Notes under the pieces: model-generated
Databases searched by the model: none
What the model was told of the DNA's origin: nothing
The model's input: the letters and a program-made list of their open reading frames with translations, nothing else
Shown: positions 9,597-17,944 of the stretch, in pieces
Layout: each line of letters starts with the position of its first letter
Numbering within the stretch: position 1 is the first letter of the stretch
Source of the DNA: Haliscomenobacter hydrossis DSM 1100
GTDB taxonomy: Bacteria; Bacteroidota; Bacteroidia; Chitinophagales; Saprospiraceae
NCBI RefSeq assembly: GCF_000212735.1
Contig: NC_015510.1
Location: 2,630,315 to 2,694,314, forward strand
Direction of reading: 5' to 3'
DNA: 64,000 nucleotides
Program-made: the position numbers and the translations under genes

Positions 9597-10394
9597 TCAA
9601 ATCACATTTTGGAGAATGGTAGCGATGCGCTGACAATGGCTATCTTCTTTGCGTATGCCTTCGGCTATGCAGGTGCTGAAGAGGCTGGATTCATTGGGGA
9701 TAGGTAGGTTTTCTTTATTATTACCACGATCTAGACTCAGTCTTTGTAGGAGTTCAAAGAGAAACTTACCCCGTAATAATTTTGTGTACTGTTGCTTTAT
9801 CTGCACGATGAGTTGACTTTCATCTGCACGAAAAGTTGCGTCGATTTGATAAGCTTCATTCATTCCATTTGCTCCAGGAGAAATGATACTTGGATTGAGC
9901 AACAATAGATCAATTTTTGCTGCCTCTGAGTTTCCATTAAGGATCAGTTTTGCTTCACGGGCAAACCATTCAGACACACTTTCGATAAGTTGGGCAAATC
10001 TTTCCTTTTCAATGTCATAGAGCAAGGCTAGAATGAATTCTTTGCCGTCTTCAAAAAGATCGTTTTCGATGGAATAACCTTTGGTGAAGTGGATCTCTTG
10101 GTATTCTGCAGGGATTCCTGAAAATACCCAGGTATCTTGATCAGCAAAAAACAGAATCGGTCTTTTGATTTTGGCCTTTTGAATATCGTATAGTTCAAAT
10201 AAATTCAAAAGCGTGTTTCGAGCACCCAGTTGCTCAAAAGAAAAGGAACCAAAAATGCCTTTACGATGGGCAATGTCGCGGAAAATCTTCACATCATCAA
10301 CCCCTTCAAGATAGACGATTGGGCCAGAAAGAGCGGAATATTTAAGTGATTCGAGAATTTCTTCTGGTGAATATGCTGGGCGCTGTTTGGGCAT
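9597..10394 (-). CDS. DUF4435/TOPRIM-like nuclease, AriB-like effector of a PARIS-type defence pair
   Basis: The 265-residue protein shows the acidic layout of TOPRIM nucleases: YLEGVDDVKIF (Glu about 30, Asp about 33-34) and ILFFADQDTW (a DxD near residue 105). These are followed by the KGYSIENDLFED segment typical of DUF4435. In the known PARIS anti-phage system, AriB is a DUF4435 TOPRIM nuclease held inactive by the ATPase AriA and released when phage anti-restriction proteins are sensed; it then cleaves tRNA. Here the gene starts 26 bp downstream of an AAA ATPase on the same strand, matching the ariA-ariB order. The motif assignment is seen. The defence role is inferred, and a general OLD/TOPRIM-type pair is the main alternative. 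Confidence 0.68.
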   Translation of the reverse strand: MPKQRPAYSPEEILESLKYSALSGPIVYLEGVDDVKIFRDIAHRKGIFGSFSFEQLGARNTLLNLFELYDIQKAKIKRPILFFADQDTWVFSGIPAEYQEIHFTKGYSIENDLFEDGKEFILALLYDIEKERFAQLIESVSEWFAREAKLILNGNSEAAKIDLLLLNPSIISPGANGMNEAYQIDATFRADESQLIVQIKQQYTKLLRGKFLFELLQRLSLDRGNNKENLPIPNESSLFSTCIAEGIRKEDSHCQRIATILQNVI

Positions 10395-10420
10395 TGGAAT
10401 TAGTTGACATGCTATTAATT

Positions 10421-11533
10421 CTATCCGAGAACTGATTCCTGAACAACTTCTGTTGGCAAACCATCTGAAGATTGACGAACTATTTCATCAAACCAGAAAG
10501 ACTTATCAGGGTAGCTTGCATAAATAGCAGGCGAATGTGTAGCAACGAAAAACTGGACTTTGGGTGAAATATGATGGAGTGTAGACAGTAGTAATCTCTG
10601 CCAATCAATATGGAGATTTAGTTCTGGTTCATCAATAAATATAATGCCTTTTTTTAGCGAACTTGCATAAACCAAAAAGCTCAGAAAGTTTTTTTCTCCA
10701 GCAGACAAATTTTCAACACTGATCTCATTCGTATTCCGACCCAACTTGAGGTCATCTGTGATTTTTATACTTTTTTCCCAAAAATATTGATCAATATACT
10801 TAGATAGATTTGTGATTGGCTCCTTTGCTTCCGTCTCTGCTTTTTCTTTTTGTTCAATTTTCTTTTTTAATTCTTCAGTAAAATGGGGAGATACACTACC
10901 CTTAACGTTTTTGGTAAGAAAATTCATAAAATCAGCATTTGCTGATTCCATTTTTATTCGAATGTCTGAGGAAATTTCATTGATTAACCCCCGAATATCT
11001 TGAGAATCGCTAGAACTTATAAAACGATGCTGATCTTTTGTCATTTGACTTGTAAAGTCTCTCAACGCATTAATTAAATCGGAACTTTCCTGTAAGGAAA
11101 AGCCTCCTTCTAATCGTCGAAATGTGGGAAAAAAGATCGAACCATCTACTGCTCCTTCTATAGCATTATCCGGATTCTCCTCTGGTTCTTTTCCTTTTAT
11201 TGTTGACTCAAATGAAAGATACGTTTTTCCTTTGTTATCGATTAGGGCCATAGTGATCAGGGTTTTAGAAGGAACTACGTCTTCGTTTTGAACTACTATT
11301 TCATTTCGTCTAATGACTAGTTTACGATCATTCTTAGCTGTAATTATGGCTTCTTTAAAGTAAATCTCCTTTACCAACTGATTAAAATGCCCACTATACA
11401 AATACCACAACGTTTTCAACAAGGTCGTCTTCCCCGTCCCATTACTCCCCGTAAAAATATTGATGTCCTCGTTGAATTGCAGATCGTAATCGTATCTACC
11501 CCAGAGGCCTTTAACTACCAAGGATTTGATCAT
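10421..11533 (-). CDS. SMC/ABC-like AAA ATPase (AAA_15/AAA_21), AriA-like partner
   Basis: The 370-residue ATPase has Walker A GSNGTGKTT near residue 30, an ABC-type signature LSAGEKNFL near 278, Walker B GIIFIDEPELNLH near 300 and a switch histidine in FVATHSPAIY near 335. A helical, charged middle region (about 195-250) stands where RecF/OLD-type proteins carry a coiled-coil or lid insert. No TOPRIM is fused at the C-terminus. Instead a separate DUF4435 gene follows 26 bp downstream, as in PARIS, where AriA forms an ATPase scaffold holding AriB. AriA proteins are usually somewhat longer, so this would be a compact variant. The pair lies between a terminator-like repeat and two large palindromes, an accessory-type setting. 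Confidence 0.72.
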   Translation of the reverse strand: MIKSLVVKGLWGRYDYDLQFNEDINIFTGSNGTGKTTLLKTLWYLYSGHFNQLVKEIYFKEAIITAKNDRKLVIRRNEIVVQNEDVVPSKTLITMALIDNKGKTYLSFESTIKGKEPEENPDNAIEGAVDGSIFFPTFRRLEGGFSLQESSDLINALRDFTSQMTKDQHRFISSSDSQDIRGLINEISSDIRIKMESANADFMNFLTKNVKGSVSPHFTEELKKKIEQKEKAETEAKEPITNLSKYIDQYFWEKSIKITDDLKLGRNTNEISVENLSAGEKNFLSFLVYASSLKKGIIFIDEPELNLHIDWQRLLLSTLHHISPKVQFFVATHSPAIYASYPDKSFWFDEIVRQSSDGLPTEVVQESVLG

Positions 11534-11579
11534 ACCAAGTCGTTTTAACAGATTTCAGCGCAGGTTCAACTTGAGGTGA

Positions 11580-11775
11580 AATTACATCTATTCATCTTGT
11601 AACCCGCCGTTTCAACGGCGGGGTTGAACAGCCCCCCACGAACCACATCTATCATCTTTGCCAGAGGTTCCATCTATGTATAGATGTCTTCTCTGGCAAA
11701 GAAGATAGATGTGAGGAGTTCTTCGCATTTACCCCCCTCGTTAAAACAAGGGGTTACAAGATGTTGGATGTGATT
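11580..11775. repeat. Nested long inverted repeat (about 195 bp)
   Basis: The outer arms CATCTTGTAACCC (11593-11605) and GGGTTACAAGATG (11751-11763) are exact reverse complements, with weaker pairing out to about 11580 and 11775. Inside are a small hairpin, CCGCCGTTtcAACGGCGG (about 11604-11621), and a 70-bp palindrome at 11644-11713 (CACATCTAT...ATAGATGTG) whose arms share CTTTGCCAGAG/CTCTGGCAAAG. No open reading frame of note is present. It lies just upstream of the ATPase gene. Confidence 0.75.
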
Positions 11776-11932
11776 TGTGCCAAGACGTTGAAAATTTCAC
11801 CATGAATGCAACTCAAACTAAAGCTACACCCATGAATTTTCAACACATAGTCAAATTTTCACCCCTAAAAATACAATCAAAATTTGAGTATTGCACCAAT
11901 AAAACCACCAAACAGCCTGGATTGGTTCCCTA

Positions 11933-12094
11933 AGCGTGGGTTTGGATTTCTAGTTCGCAGGCGAAAATGAGCTAAAATTTGCCCCAGTGAGGCACGAAAA
12001 GCGGAGTTTAGCAACGCTAAATGAGCATTTTCGGAACGAAACTGGGGTGGATTTTAGCCATTTGTAGCGCGAAGTAGAGATCTAAACACACGCT
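11933..12094. repeat. Long imperfect palindrome (about 160 bp)
   Basis: The left arm begins AGCGTGGGTTTGGATTTCTA and the right arm reads, reversed, AGCGTGTGTTTAGATCTCTA. The inner parts pair as GCTAAAATTTGCCCCAGT with ACTGGGGTGGATTTTAGC, and around GCGGAGTTTAGC/GCTAAATGAGC at the tip. The right end reaches into the stop codon of the site-2 protease gene (12093-12095). Together with the preceding repeat it fills the 559-bp space between 11534 and 12092. The stretch between them (11776-11932) holds nothing recognisable. Confidence 0.7.
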
Positions 12095-13229
12095 AAAACC
12101 ACTTCCTCCCCCGCATCCTTTTCTTCAAATCCTGCGAAAAATGGTACTCATCCAGCACCCCCACCAGGCGGTTCCAAGGGTTGTATACGGGCAAGGCGCC
12201 CGCGTCGGAAGTCTGCAGGATGCCAAAGGCCTGCCGCAGGTTTTCGGCACTCACCAGAGGGTGAATGTCGGGCAACATGTATTTGCTCACGGGTGCTTGC
12301 AGGTCATTCTTTTTATGTGCCTCTTTTAGCCTGAATTCGGGCAATACCCCCATCAGATTTTGCCATTGGTCAAATACCAAAAAGTTCTTTTCCAGACCCA
12401 GGCGGTGAATTTCCAAAACGGTGGACATCGCATCGCTGAGGTATACCCGCGAGAAATTGCCCCGCATCAATTGATCCACTTTGAGTTGCCCCACCAGGTG
12501 CTCCATGCGTACCGAGCGGTATTCGTTTTCGGCAGTAAACAGGATGAATAAACCAATCAGGGCGTACATCGGGTTGGTTTGCCATACCCCCAGGGCAATC
12601 ATGCCCAGTGCCAAAGCCTGGCCAATCCGGGCGGCGACCATGGTTGCCCGCAAGCGCCCCAAGCCGATCGAGAGCAGGGCGCGCAAGATGCGGCCTCCGT
12701 CCATCGGGAAAGCAGGAATGAGGTTGAAGGTGGCCAAAATGACATTGAGCCAGGCCATAAAAAACAAAAAGCGATCGAGATCAGAATATTCGTTCAGGAA
12801 ATAATTGCCATTGGAAAAAACAACCCCATTGACAATTTCCCAGCGTTGATCAGGCGTGAAGTTGAACAGATAAAGGCTAAACAAGGCCGCGATGGCCACA
12901 TTGACCAAAGGCCCGGCAATGGCAACCCAAAATTCGTGGGCGGGCTTTTCGGGTAAATGATCCAGGCGCGCTACCCCGCCAATGGGCAAAAGAATGATGT
13001 CGCGGGTAGTGACGCCGTAACGTCGAGCCGTCAGGGCATGACCAAATTCGTGTAAAACCACCAAAAAAAACAAGACCAGCACAAAAATTCCCGACCACAG
13101 CATGGCCATCTTGTCCCAATCGGTATCATAACCGGCGTACAGTACGTAGCCCAACACCAACACAAAGAAACTCCAGTGAACCCGTACTGGTATCCCAAAA
13201 ACACGGGCAATCCGAAACGCTCCAGTCAT
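12093..13229 (-). CDS. Site-2 protease family (M50) zinc metallopeptidase with CBS domains
   Basis: The 378-residue integral membrane protease has the zinc motif HEFGH at residues 60-64 within a hydrophobic segment, and the third-ligand motif FPMDGGR at about 175-181. Four or more transmembrane stretches fill residues 15-215. The C-terminal part (about 235-370) has the pattern of paired CBS domains, which bind adenine nucleotides and may gate the protease. This subfamily (SpoIVFB-like M50 with CBS) performs regulated intramembrane proteolysis, and the substrate is unknown here. The start is the ATG at 13227-13229. Its stop codon lies in the end of a long palindrome that may serve as terminator. 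Confidence 0.92.
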   Translation of the reverse strand: MTGAFRIARVFGIPVRVHWSFFVLVLGYVLYAGYDTDWDKMAMLWSGIFVLVLFFLVVLHEFGHALTARRYGVTTRDIILLPIGGVARLDHLPEKPAHEFWVAIAGPLVNVAIAALFSLYLFNFTPDQRWEIVNGVVFSNGNYFLNEYSDLDRFLFFMAWLNVILATFNLIPAFPMDGGRILRALLSIGLGRLRATMVAARIGQALALGMIALGVWQTNPMYALIGLFILFTAENEYRSVRMEHLVGQLKVDQLMRGNFSRVYLSDAMSTVLEIHRLGLEKNFLVFDQWQNLMGVLPEFRLKEAHKKNDLQAPVSKYMLPDIHPLVSAENLRQAFGILQTSDAGALPVYNPWNRLVGVLDEYHFSQDLKKRMRGRKWF

Positions 13230-13233
13230 AATG

Positions 13234-13378
13234 GTTGAAAAGTTGAAAAGTTGAGAGTTGAAGAGCAGTTGAAAAGCAGTTGAAAAGTTGAAAAGTTTGG
13301 TAGCACGTAAAGTCGACTTATAGACTTCTGAACTTTAAAACTACTCTTCAACTTTTCAACCCTAAACTTTTCAACTTC
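13234..13378. repeat. GTTGAAAAG tandem and inverted repeat
   Basis: Several direct copies of GTTGAAAAG/AGTTGAAAAG lie at 13234-13298. The complementary copies CTTCAACTTTTCAAC and CTTTTCAACTTC follow at about 13345-13378. The whole space between the DUF4230 gene and the M50 gene can fold into alternative hairpins. It probably acts as a transcription terminator or attenuator between the two minus-strand genes. Confidence 0.55.
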
Positions 13379-13973
13379 AATCAAGCTTAGTCGCCACGGA
13401 GTCCATTTGCACGATCCAGCCAGAGCTTTCACCAATGAACTTGATCAGGTCGATGATTTCGATTCCTTGCTCGCGGGCCTGTTTAATCAAATCACTTTCT
13501 TTGGCTTTTTGTTCAATCAGGTCGCGGGCTTTTTTGTTGATCTTATTGTAATCCTCTGGAGTGAAGGTATTGAAGGAGCCTTCGGAAATGTCGTAATAGT
13601 CGATGTTGTGGTCGATGGAAATGATTTCCGGTTCCTTGGGGATGTTTTTGATGGTGATGGTTTTGGTGGCAGTATCGGCTTTGATGTCCAGTCCTTCCAG
13701 GTCAAAACCGACCGAAACTTTGGCTTTTATGCGCAACAAGGCCTTTTTTCGAAAAATCCACCAGTCGTATTGCCAATAGTCTTTATGGTTGTACAACTCG
13801 GAAAAATAACCCTCTACGGTAACCAATTTGGCTACGGTTTTCATTTTTTCCAGTAATACCGAAGCTTCCGCCTGCGTTACCACGCGTTCTCTGGGCATGA
13901 ACACACTGCGGGCAATCCAAAAGCCCCCGATAAACACGGCAATAAATCCCAATACAAGCAGTAAACGACGCAT
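13377..13973 (-). CDS. DUF4230 domain-containing membrane-anchored protein
   Basis: The 198-residue protein has one N-terminal transmembrane helix (about residues 4-25, LLLVLGFIAVFIGGFWIA) and an extracytoplasmic DUF4230 domain. That domain contains the LVTVEGYFSELYNHKDYW-type beginning, a GFDLEGLDIKAD strand pair and a basic/acidic helical tail with DLIEQKAKESDLIKQAREQG. The family is widespread in Bacteroidota and Firmicutes and has no established function. It lies between the DUF3108 gene upstream and the site-2 protease downstream, separated from the latter by an inverted repeat. Confidence 0.85.
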   Translation of the reverse strand: MRRLLLVLGFIAVFIGGFWIARSVFMPRERVVTQAEASVLLEKMKTVAKLVTVEGYFSELYNHKDYWQYDWWIFRKKALLRIKAKVSVGFDLEGLDIKADTATKTITIKNIPKEPEIISIDHNIDYYDISEGSFNTFTPEDYNKINKKARDLIEQKAKESDLIKQAREQGIEIIDLIKFIGESSGWIVQMDSVATKLD

Positions 13974-14040
13974 AGCCTATTTTTTTGGCCAATATAATCA
14001 ATAAGTCGTGGAACCCTAATCTTTATTTCGTTTCCGTACC

Positions 14041-14937
14041 TTAGTCCTCTGGGCTGATTTCCTCATCCGCTTTTTTGTCTTTCACTTTGGCACTCAATGG
14101 ATAACGCACCCCCCGGTAACTCTTCAGGATGACTTTTACCGAGCCAATGGAGATCGGAGATTCGATCATCAGCGGCAGGCGGTTTTTATCATCTGAAGCC
14201 CAGATGGTCAAGTTTGAACTTTCTTTAAAGATGTAGCCTTTGATCACTTCGGGATTGAGGGCTACGGTATTGAAATGCCCCAAACCGCGGATTTTTTTGT
14301 TGGGAAATTTCCCTTTGTAGTTCACTTTTAGCGGCCAGGTTTTTTTGTCAATAAAAATCTTGATGGGAAAATCCTGCCCTGGGCGCATTTGATCAAAACT
14401 GAGGTTGCGCGCGCAATACACCATCGAAAGAATATCGTGAATGCAGGAGTCTGAGTCGTATTCCACCAACTCCGCTACCTCTTTGGTTTTTCCACGCAGG
14501 GATTTCACCTTGCCGTTTTCGCGGTCAAAGGTCAGTTTGTCGTACAAGGTATATTTCCCTTCATGAACCTCCCTGATCGAAGTGATGGGCAAGAGGGTAG
14601 TTTTGTCCACATAAACATCATATTTATCGCGCACTTTAAAAAAGGCATCGTAGCCTTTGTAGGTACCTCCGTGGGCAGAAAAATGGTACCGATCGCCCAA
14701 ATCTTCCACTTTGAAGACAACTTCACCCGCCGACATCCAAATGAAGTTCCAGTTGTAAAAAACTTTATACACCATTTCTTCACCATGCCGGAACACTTGA
14801 TTGTCCATGTCACATTGATCCCCGCCAGTATACAGCGGGAGATGATTGGGGATCCTTTCGGGTTGAGGCACGCGGAAAGCCATCAATGAGAGTACCAAGA
14901 AGGCCGCGCCAATTTTCATCAGCCTGGAGAGATGCAT
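14041..14937 (-). CDS. DUF3108 domain-containing exported protein
   Basis: The 298-residue protein has an N-terminal hydrophobic signal segment (about residues 9-23). The DUF3108 pattern follows: FRHGEEMVYKVFYNWNFIWMS (split here by the conserved Tyr and Trp residues), GGTYKGYDAFFKVRDKYDVYVD, and LPLMIESPISIGSVKVILKSY near the C-terminus. DUF3108 proteins are predicted periplasmic beta-rich proteins of unknown function. The start at 14937 is an ATG. About 70 bp separate it from the DUF4230 gene downstream, so the two could share a transcript. Confidence 0.87.
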   Translation of the reverse strand: MHLSRLMKIGAAFLVLSLMAFRVPQPERIPNHLPLYTGGDQCDMDNQVFRHGEEMVYKVFYNWNFIWMSAGEVVFKVEDLGDRYHFSAHGGTYKGYDAFFKVRDKYDVYVDKTTLLPITSIREVHEGKYTLYDKLTFDRENGKVKSLRGKTKEVAELVEYDSDSCIHDILSMVYCARNLSFDQMRPGQDFPIKIFIDKKTWPLKVNYKGKFPNKKIRGLGHFNTVALNPEVIKGYIFKESSNLTIWASDDKNRLPLMIESPISIGSVKVILKSYRGVRYPLSAKVKDKKADEEISPED

Positions 14938-15019
14938 AAGTTTATCGTTTTGATTTCAGGAAAAGTCAGCAGCTTACATTTCACTTAAACAACTAAATTC
15001 AAGACAAAGATTCTGCTTT

Positions 15020-16033
15020 TCACGCTTTTTTGACGATGAAAAACAATCCAAGTAACGCTGGCAACACCAAATTTAGTACAAACAAGGTGTAGGAAGCAGC
15101 CAAGGTACTCAAGGCATTGGCGCCCCAAATGCCCCATACCAAGAGTGCAATTTCCCCCCTGGCCAACAGCCCCAAAACGGGTGGCAAGGGAATTGCCGTT
15201 TGCAACAAATAAATGGTGCCGACTCCGGCCAGGGCTGCATCCGCTGGCAAATCGATCCCGTAAAAATGCAAAATGGCGTAATACTGAACACTGTACAAAC
15301 CATAACGCAAAGCCGCCAAACCCAAGCCCGCTGCAAAGGTAGCTAGCCGATAATGCTGCAATACTTCAAGTGCTTGATCCAAAACTGTTTGTACGTATCG
15401 CCAGGCGCCTTTCCAAATAAGCCCTTGATTGCGTTCGGCATAATGATGCAAAAGTCGGGGGATGCCCACTACACCCAAGGCCAATAAGCCTAAAAAAACC
15501 AGCAAAACCGGTGCAGCGAATTTTTCTATTCCGCTGATTTGCCAGGCTTTGGTATAATGCCCCAGCCACAACAAAGAAGGCAAGCCCAGCCCCAAAAGGA
15601 TCAAGAACTGACAATAATTCCCCGCTACGGTAGCCAGAATAATTTTGCCTTTTTGCTGCTCAGGCGCAAGCAACCAACGCCCCAGGTAGTCGCCACTGCG
15701 ATTGGGCAACAACATGGATGCTGCTACGCCAGCCAACACGGCACGAAGGCTTTGGCCAAAAGACATTCCGCTCCAGGGCTGGGTAAATTGCCGCCATTTA
15801 AGCGTTTCGAGCAACCAATTAAAGGGCATCAAAAGCATACAAAACAGCAAGTAATAGAAGGTTGCTGCGAAAAGGTTGCTGCGAAAAAGCCGCCACAGCT
15901 GGTCAAAGTCATTGCGCCGAAAAAGCTCCACATAAAATCCCCACAAAATGCCCAAAGCCAACAACAATCGAATCAGCAGCCAGGCGCGACGGCGAAAGGA
16001 GTTGCTCTGGCTCCGTACAAGTGACACAGGCAT
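15020..16033 (-). CDS. Flippase-like / lysylphosphatidylglycerol synthase TM-region family membrane protein
   Basis: The frame opens with a TTG at 16048, but the ATG at 16033 (MPVSLVRSQ) is the likelier start, giving about 337 residues. It has about eight hydrophobic helices, the PFNWLLETLKWRQF segment (about residues 75-90) and LPNRSGDYLGRW (about 115-126), a known hallmark of the UPF0104/AglD/LPG_synthase_TM family. Members carry lipid or lipid-linked sugar across membranes or form the membrane half of MprF. No soluble synthase domain is fused here. It is divergent from ruvC, with 81 bp between the starts. Confidence 0.85.
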   Translation of the reverse strand: MPVSLVRSQSNSFRRRAWLLIRLLLALGILWGFYVELFRRNDFDQLWRLFRSNLFAATFYYLLFCMLLMPFNWLLETLKWRQFTQPWSGMSFGQSLRAVLAGVAASMLLPNRSGDYLGRWLLAPEQQKGKIILATVAGNYCQFLILLGLGLPSLLWLGHYTKAWQISGIEKFAAPVLLVFLGLLALGVVGIPRLLHHYAERNQGLIWKGAWRYVQTVLDQALEVLQHYRLATFAAGLGLAALRYGLYSVQYYAILHFYGIDLPADAALAGVGTIYLLQTAIPLPPVLGLLARGEIALLVWGIWGANALSTLAASYTLFVLNLVLPALLGLFFIVKKA

Positions 16034-16114
16034 GCTGGTTTTATGCAAAACAAAGAGTTTTAAATAATTTGCTTTGCCGCAAAAATAAAGCTACTTTGCA
16101 GCAAAAAAGAACTG

Positions 16115-16681
16115 GTGGCAGAAAAAATAGAGAATTACCGCATTTTGGGCGTAGACCCCGGAACCAATATTTTGGGTTATGCCATTCTGGAAGTAAACGG
16201 TGCAGAGCTAAAACCCGTTGACATTGGCGTCGTTTATTTGCAAAAATTAGAAGACCACCCTCAAAAGTTGAAGCGGATTTTTGAACGCATCACCAGCATC
16301 ATTTCTCAATACGGCCCACGCTACCTGGCCATTGAAGCACCTTTTTTTGGCAAAAACCCCCAATCCATGCTCAAACTGGGCAGGGCACAGGGTGTAGCCA
16401 TGGCCGCTGCCATCACCAAAGGACTGGAAATCACCGAGTACTCACCAAAAAAAATCAAACAGTCCGTAACGGGCAATGGCAACGCCGCCAAAGAACAGGT
16501 AGCCGCCATGTTGCAAAACACCTTAAAAGTCAGTCTCGACGGGCAATACCTCGACGCTACCGATGCCTTGGCTGCCGCGGTTTGCCACTACTACCAGTCG
16601 CGTTCTCCACTCGGGGGTACGGGTAAAAAGTACAACGATTGGTCGGCGTTTTTGAAAAACAACCCCGAACGCAAAGGTTAA
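16115..16681 (+). CDS. ruvC: Crossover junction endodeoxyribonuclease RuvC
   Basis: The 188-residue Holliday-junction resolvase begins at a GTG (16115). The RNase-H-fold catalytic acids are visible: Asp in LGVDPGT (about residue 12), Glu in LAIEAPFFG (about 71), and the Asp pair in YLDATDALAAAVCH (about 148-152). SMLKLGRAQG and the basic SPKKIKQSVTGNGNAAKEQV segment are typical of RuvC. It nicks four-way junctions symmetrically as part of RuvABC. The gene is single on the plus strand, convergent with the serine hydrolase gene, with only 1 bp between the two stop codons. Confidence 0.96.
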   Translation: MAEKIENYRILGVDPGTNILGYAILEVNGAELKPVDIGVVYLQKLEDHPQKLKRIFERITSIISQYGPRYLAIEAPFFGKNPQSMLKLGRAQGVAMAAAITKGLEITEYSPKKIKQSVTGNGNAAKEQVAAMLQNTLKVSLDGQYLDATDALAAAVCHYYQSRSPLGGTGKKYNDWSAFLKNNPERKG

Positions 16682-16682
16682 G

Positions 16683-17942
16683 TTATTCCCCTTCTTCCAC
16701 TTTGAACTTTGCCAAAACTGGCCGCACCAATTTAGGCCGCTGCAATTCGTTTACGTAAATGGCCTGTCCCACTTTGCCTAAAAAGGGCAAACCAATTTCA
16801 TCGTATTCATATTTTCCATCGTTGAATACCTCATCGTTGTTGACACGGATGGTGGCTGCAAGCATAAATTCAACGCCGTGCTCAAAGTCCACGATGTAAG
16901 CGGCATCGGTCAAGAAACCATAGGCCAAACCTACTTTGTTAAAAATGCGGATGTTGTTGGGAATGGTCATGGGCGCTTTTTTGTCCCCAAACAACAGGAA
17001 CTTGACGTAGTTGTCCTCTTCCGCATGCTCAGGATAAGACGGATGCGTACTTTCCCGGGGATAAGCCGACATCCAGCGGTACAAAAATTTGTAATCGCTC
17101 TCCGTGAGGTCAAAGCGTTGTTCGGGCCGCACCGCTTCCGGGAACAAGACCGCTTTGAGCATATCGTGCAACTCCTCCAATCCCACATAGTTGCGGTTAA
17201 GAAAATCAAAAGGCTGGTTGATCATGGTACTATCGCCTTCAATGTACCCTTTGCCTTGCAATTGTTTGCGCAAATTTAGCCGCGGATAAGCCATACTGTT
17301 GACCTGACCTTGTTGGAAAATGGGCTTACGCAGGCTGTCAAAAAAGGAAATGGGATTGGTGTAACGATTGCTCTCCACATCAAAGCCAGGAACCGACAAG
17401 CGGTGAATAATCCGGGTGCGTTTGTAGCCTTTGTTCCACAATTGTTTGTTGAGGTACTCCTGGCCCAGAAACTCGTACAAACGATTGAACGCATCGTTGT
17501 CGCTGACCAAAAAGATCTTTTTAATGTACTGGGCAATCGAGGGCTGATCATTTTCGGCAGTCGTATCCACGGTAACCGAGGTTTGTGGAGGGCGCCCTGC
17601 CCCAGTGTGCATGGGGCTATATTTTGACAAGCCTTCTACTTTGATTTGATTGAGTTTTTCCAAGGCCAAAAAAGCGGCGGGCATCTTTACCGCACTGGCT
17701 GGATAGTAGTACAAGTTGGTATCCAGGTTGTAGGTATACGACCGGAAAGTGGGAAAATTATTGGCGTCCCGATCAATTTGGGTGTAAATGATCTGCACCT
17801 GGTAGCGATCCACATTGTTGAGGATGGTGTCCAGCGCGGGGCCTTGTTTCTCTAAAATCAGGCGCAAGGGATTTTTTTGCGCCGTCAGCCCGGACAATAA
17901 AGCCAGGCACAAAGAAAAAGCGAGTAGTATCGGTTTTTGCAT
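16683..17942 (-). CDS. Secreted serine hydrolase (class A beta-lactamase-like fold)
   Basis: The reading frame extends to a TTG at 17948, but the ATG at 17942 is preferred (about 419 residues). A signal peptide (ILLAFSLCLALLSGLTAQ) is followed by a serine-hydrolase domain. The S-x-x-K motif is SAVK (Ser85-Lys88 in the longer numbering), and S-D-N is at 149-151 (VSDNDAFNRLYEF). NKVGLAYGF takes the place of the KTG box, with Val in place of Thr. It is longer than true class A enzymes (about 290), so it is probably not a resistance enzyme; a periplasmic peptidase, transpeptidase-like or unknown hydrolase is likelier. It is the last gene of the TonB-receptor/aminotransferase operon. Confidence 0.82.
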   Translation of the reverse strand: MQKPILLAFSLCLALLSGLTAQKNPLRLILEKQGPALDTILNNVDRYQVQIIYTQIDRDANNFPTFRSYTYNLDTNLYYYPASAVKMPAAFLALEKLNQIKVEGLSKYSPMHTGAGRPPQTSVTVDTTAENDQPSIAQYIKKIFLVSDNDAFNRLYEFLGQEYLNKQLWNKGYKRTRIIHRLSVPGFDVESNRYTNPISFFDSLRKPIFQQGQVNSMAYPRLNLRKQLQGKGYIEGDSTMINQPFDFLNRNYVGLEELHDMLKAVLFPEAVRPEQRFDLTESDYKFLYRWMSAYPRESTHPSYPEHAEEDNYVKFLLFGDKKAPMTIPNNIRIFNKVGLAYGFLTDAAYIVDFEHGVEFMLAATIRVNNDEVFNDGKYEYDEIGLPFLGKVGQAIYVNELQRPKLVRPVLAKFKVEEGE

Positions 17943-17944
17943 GG

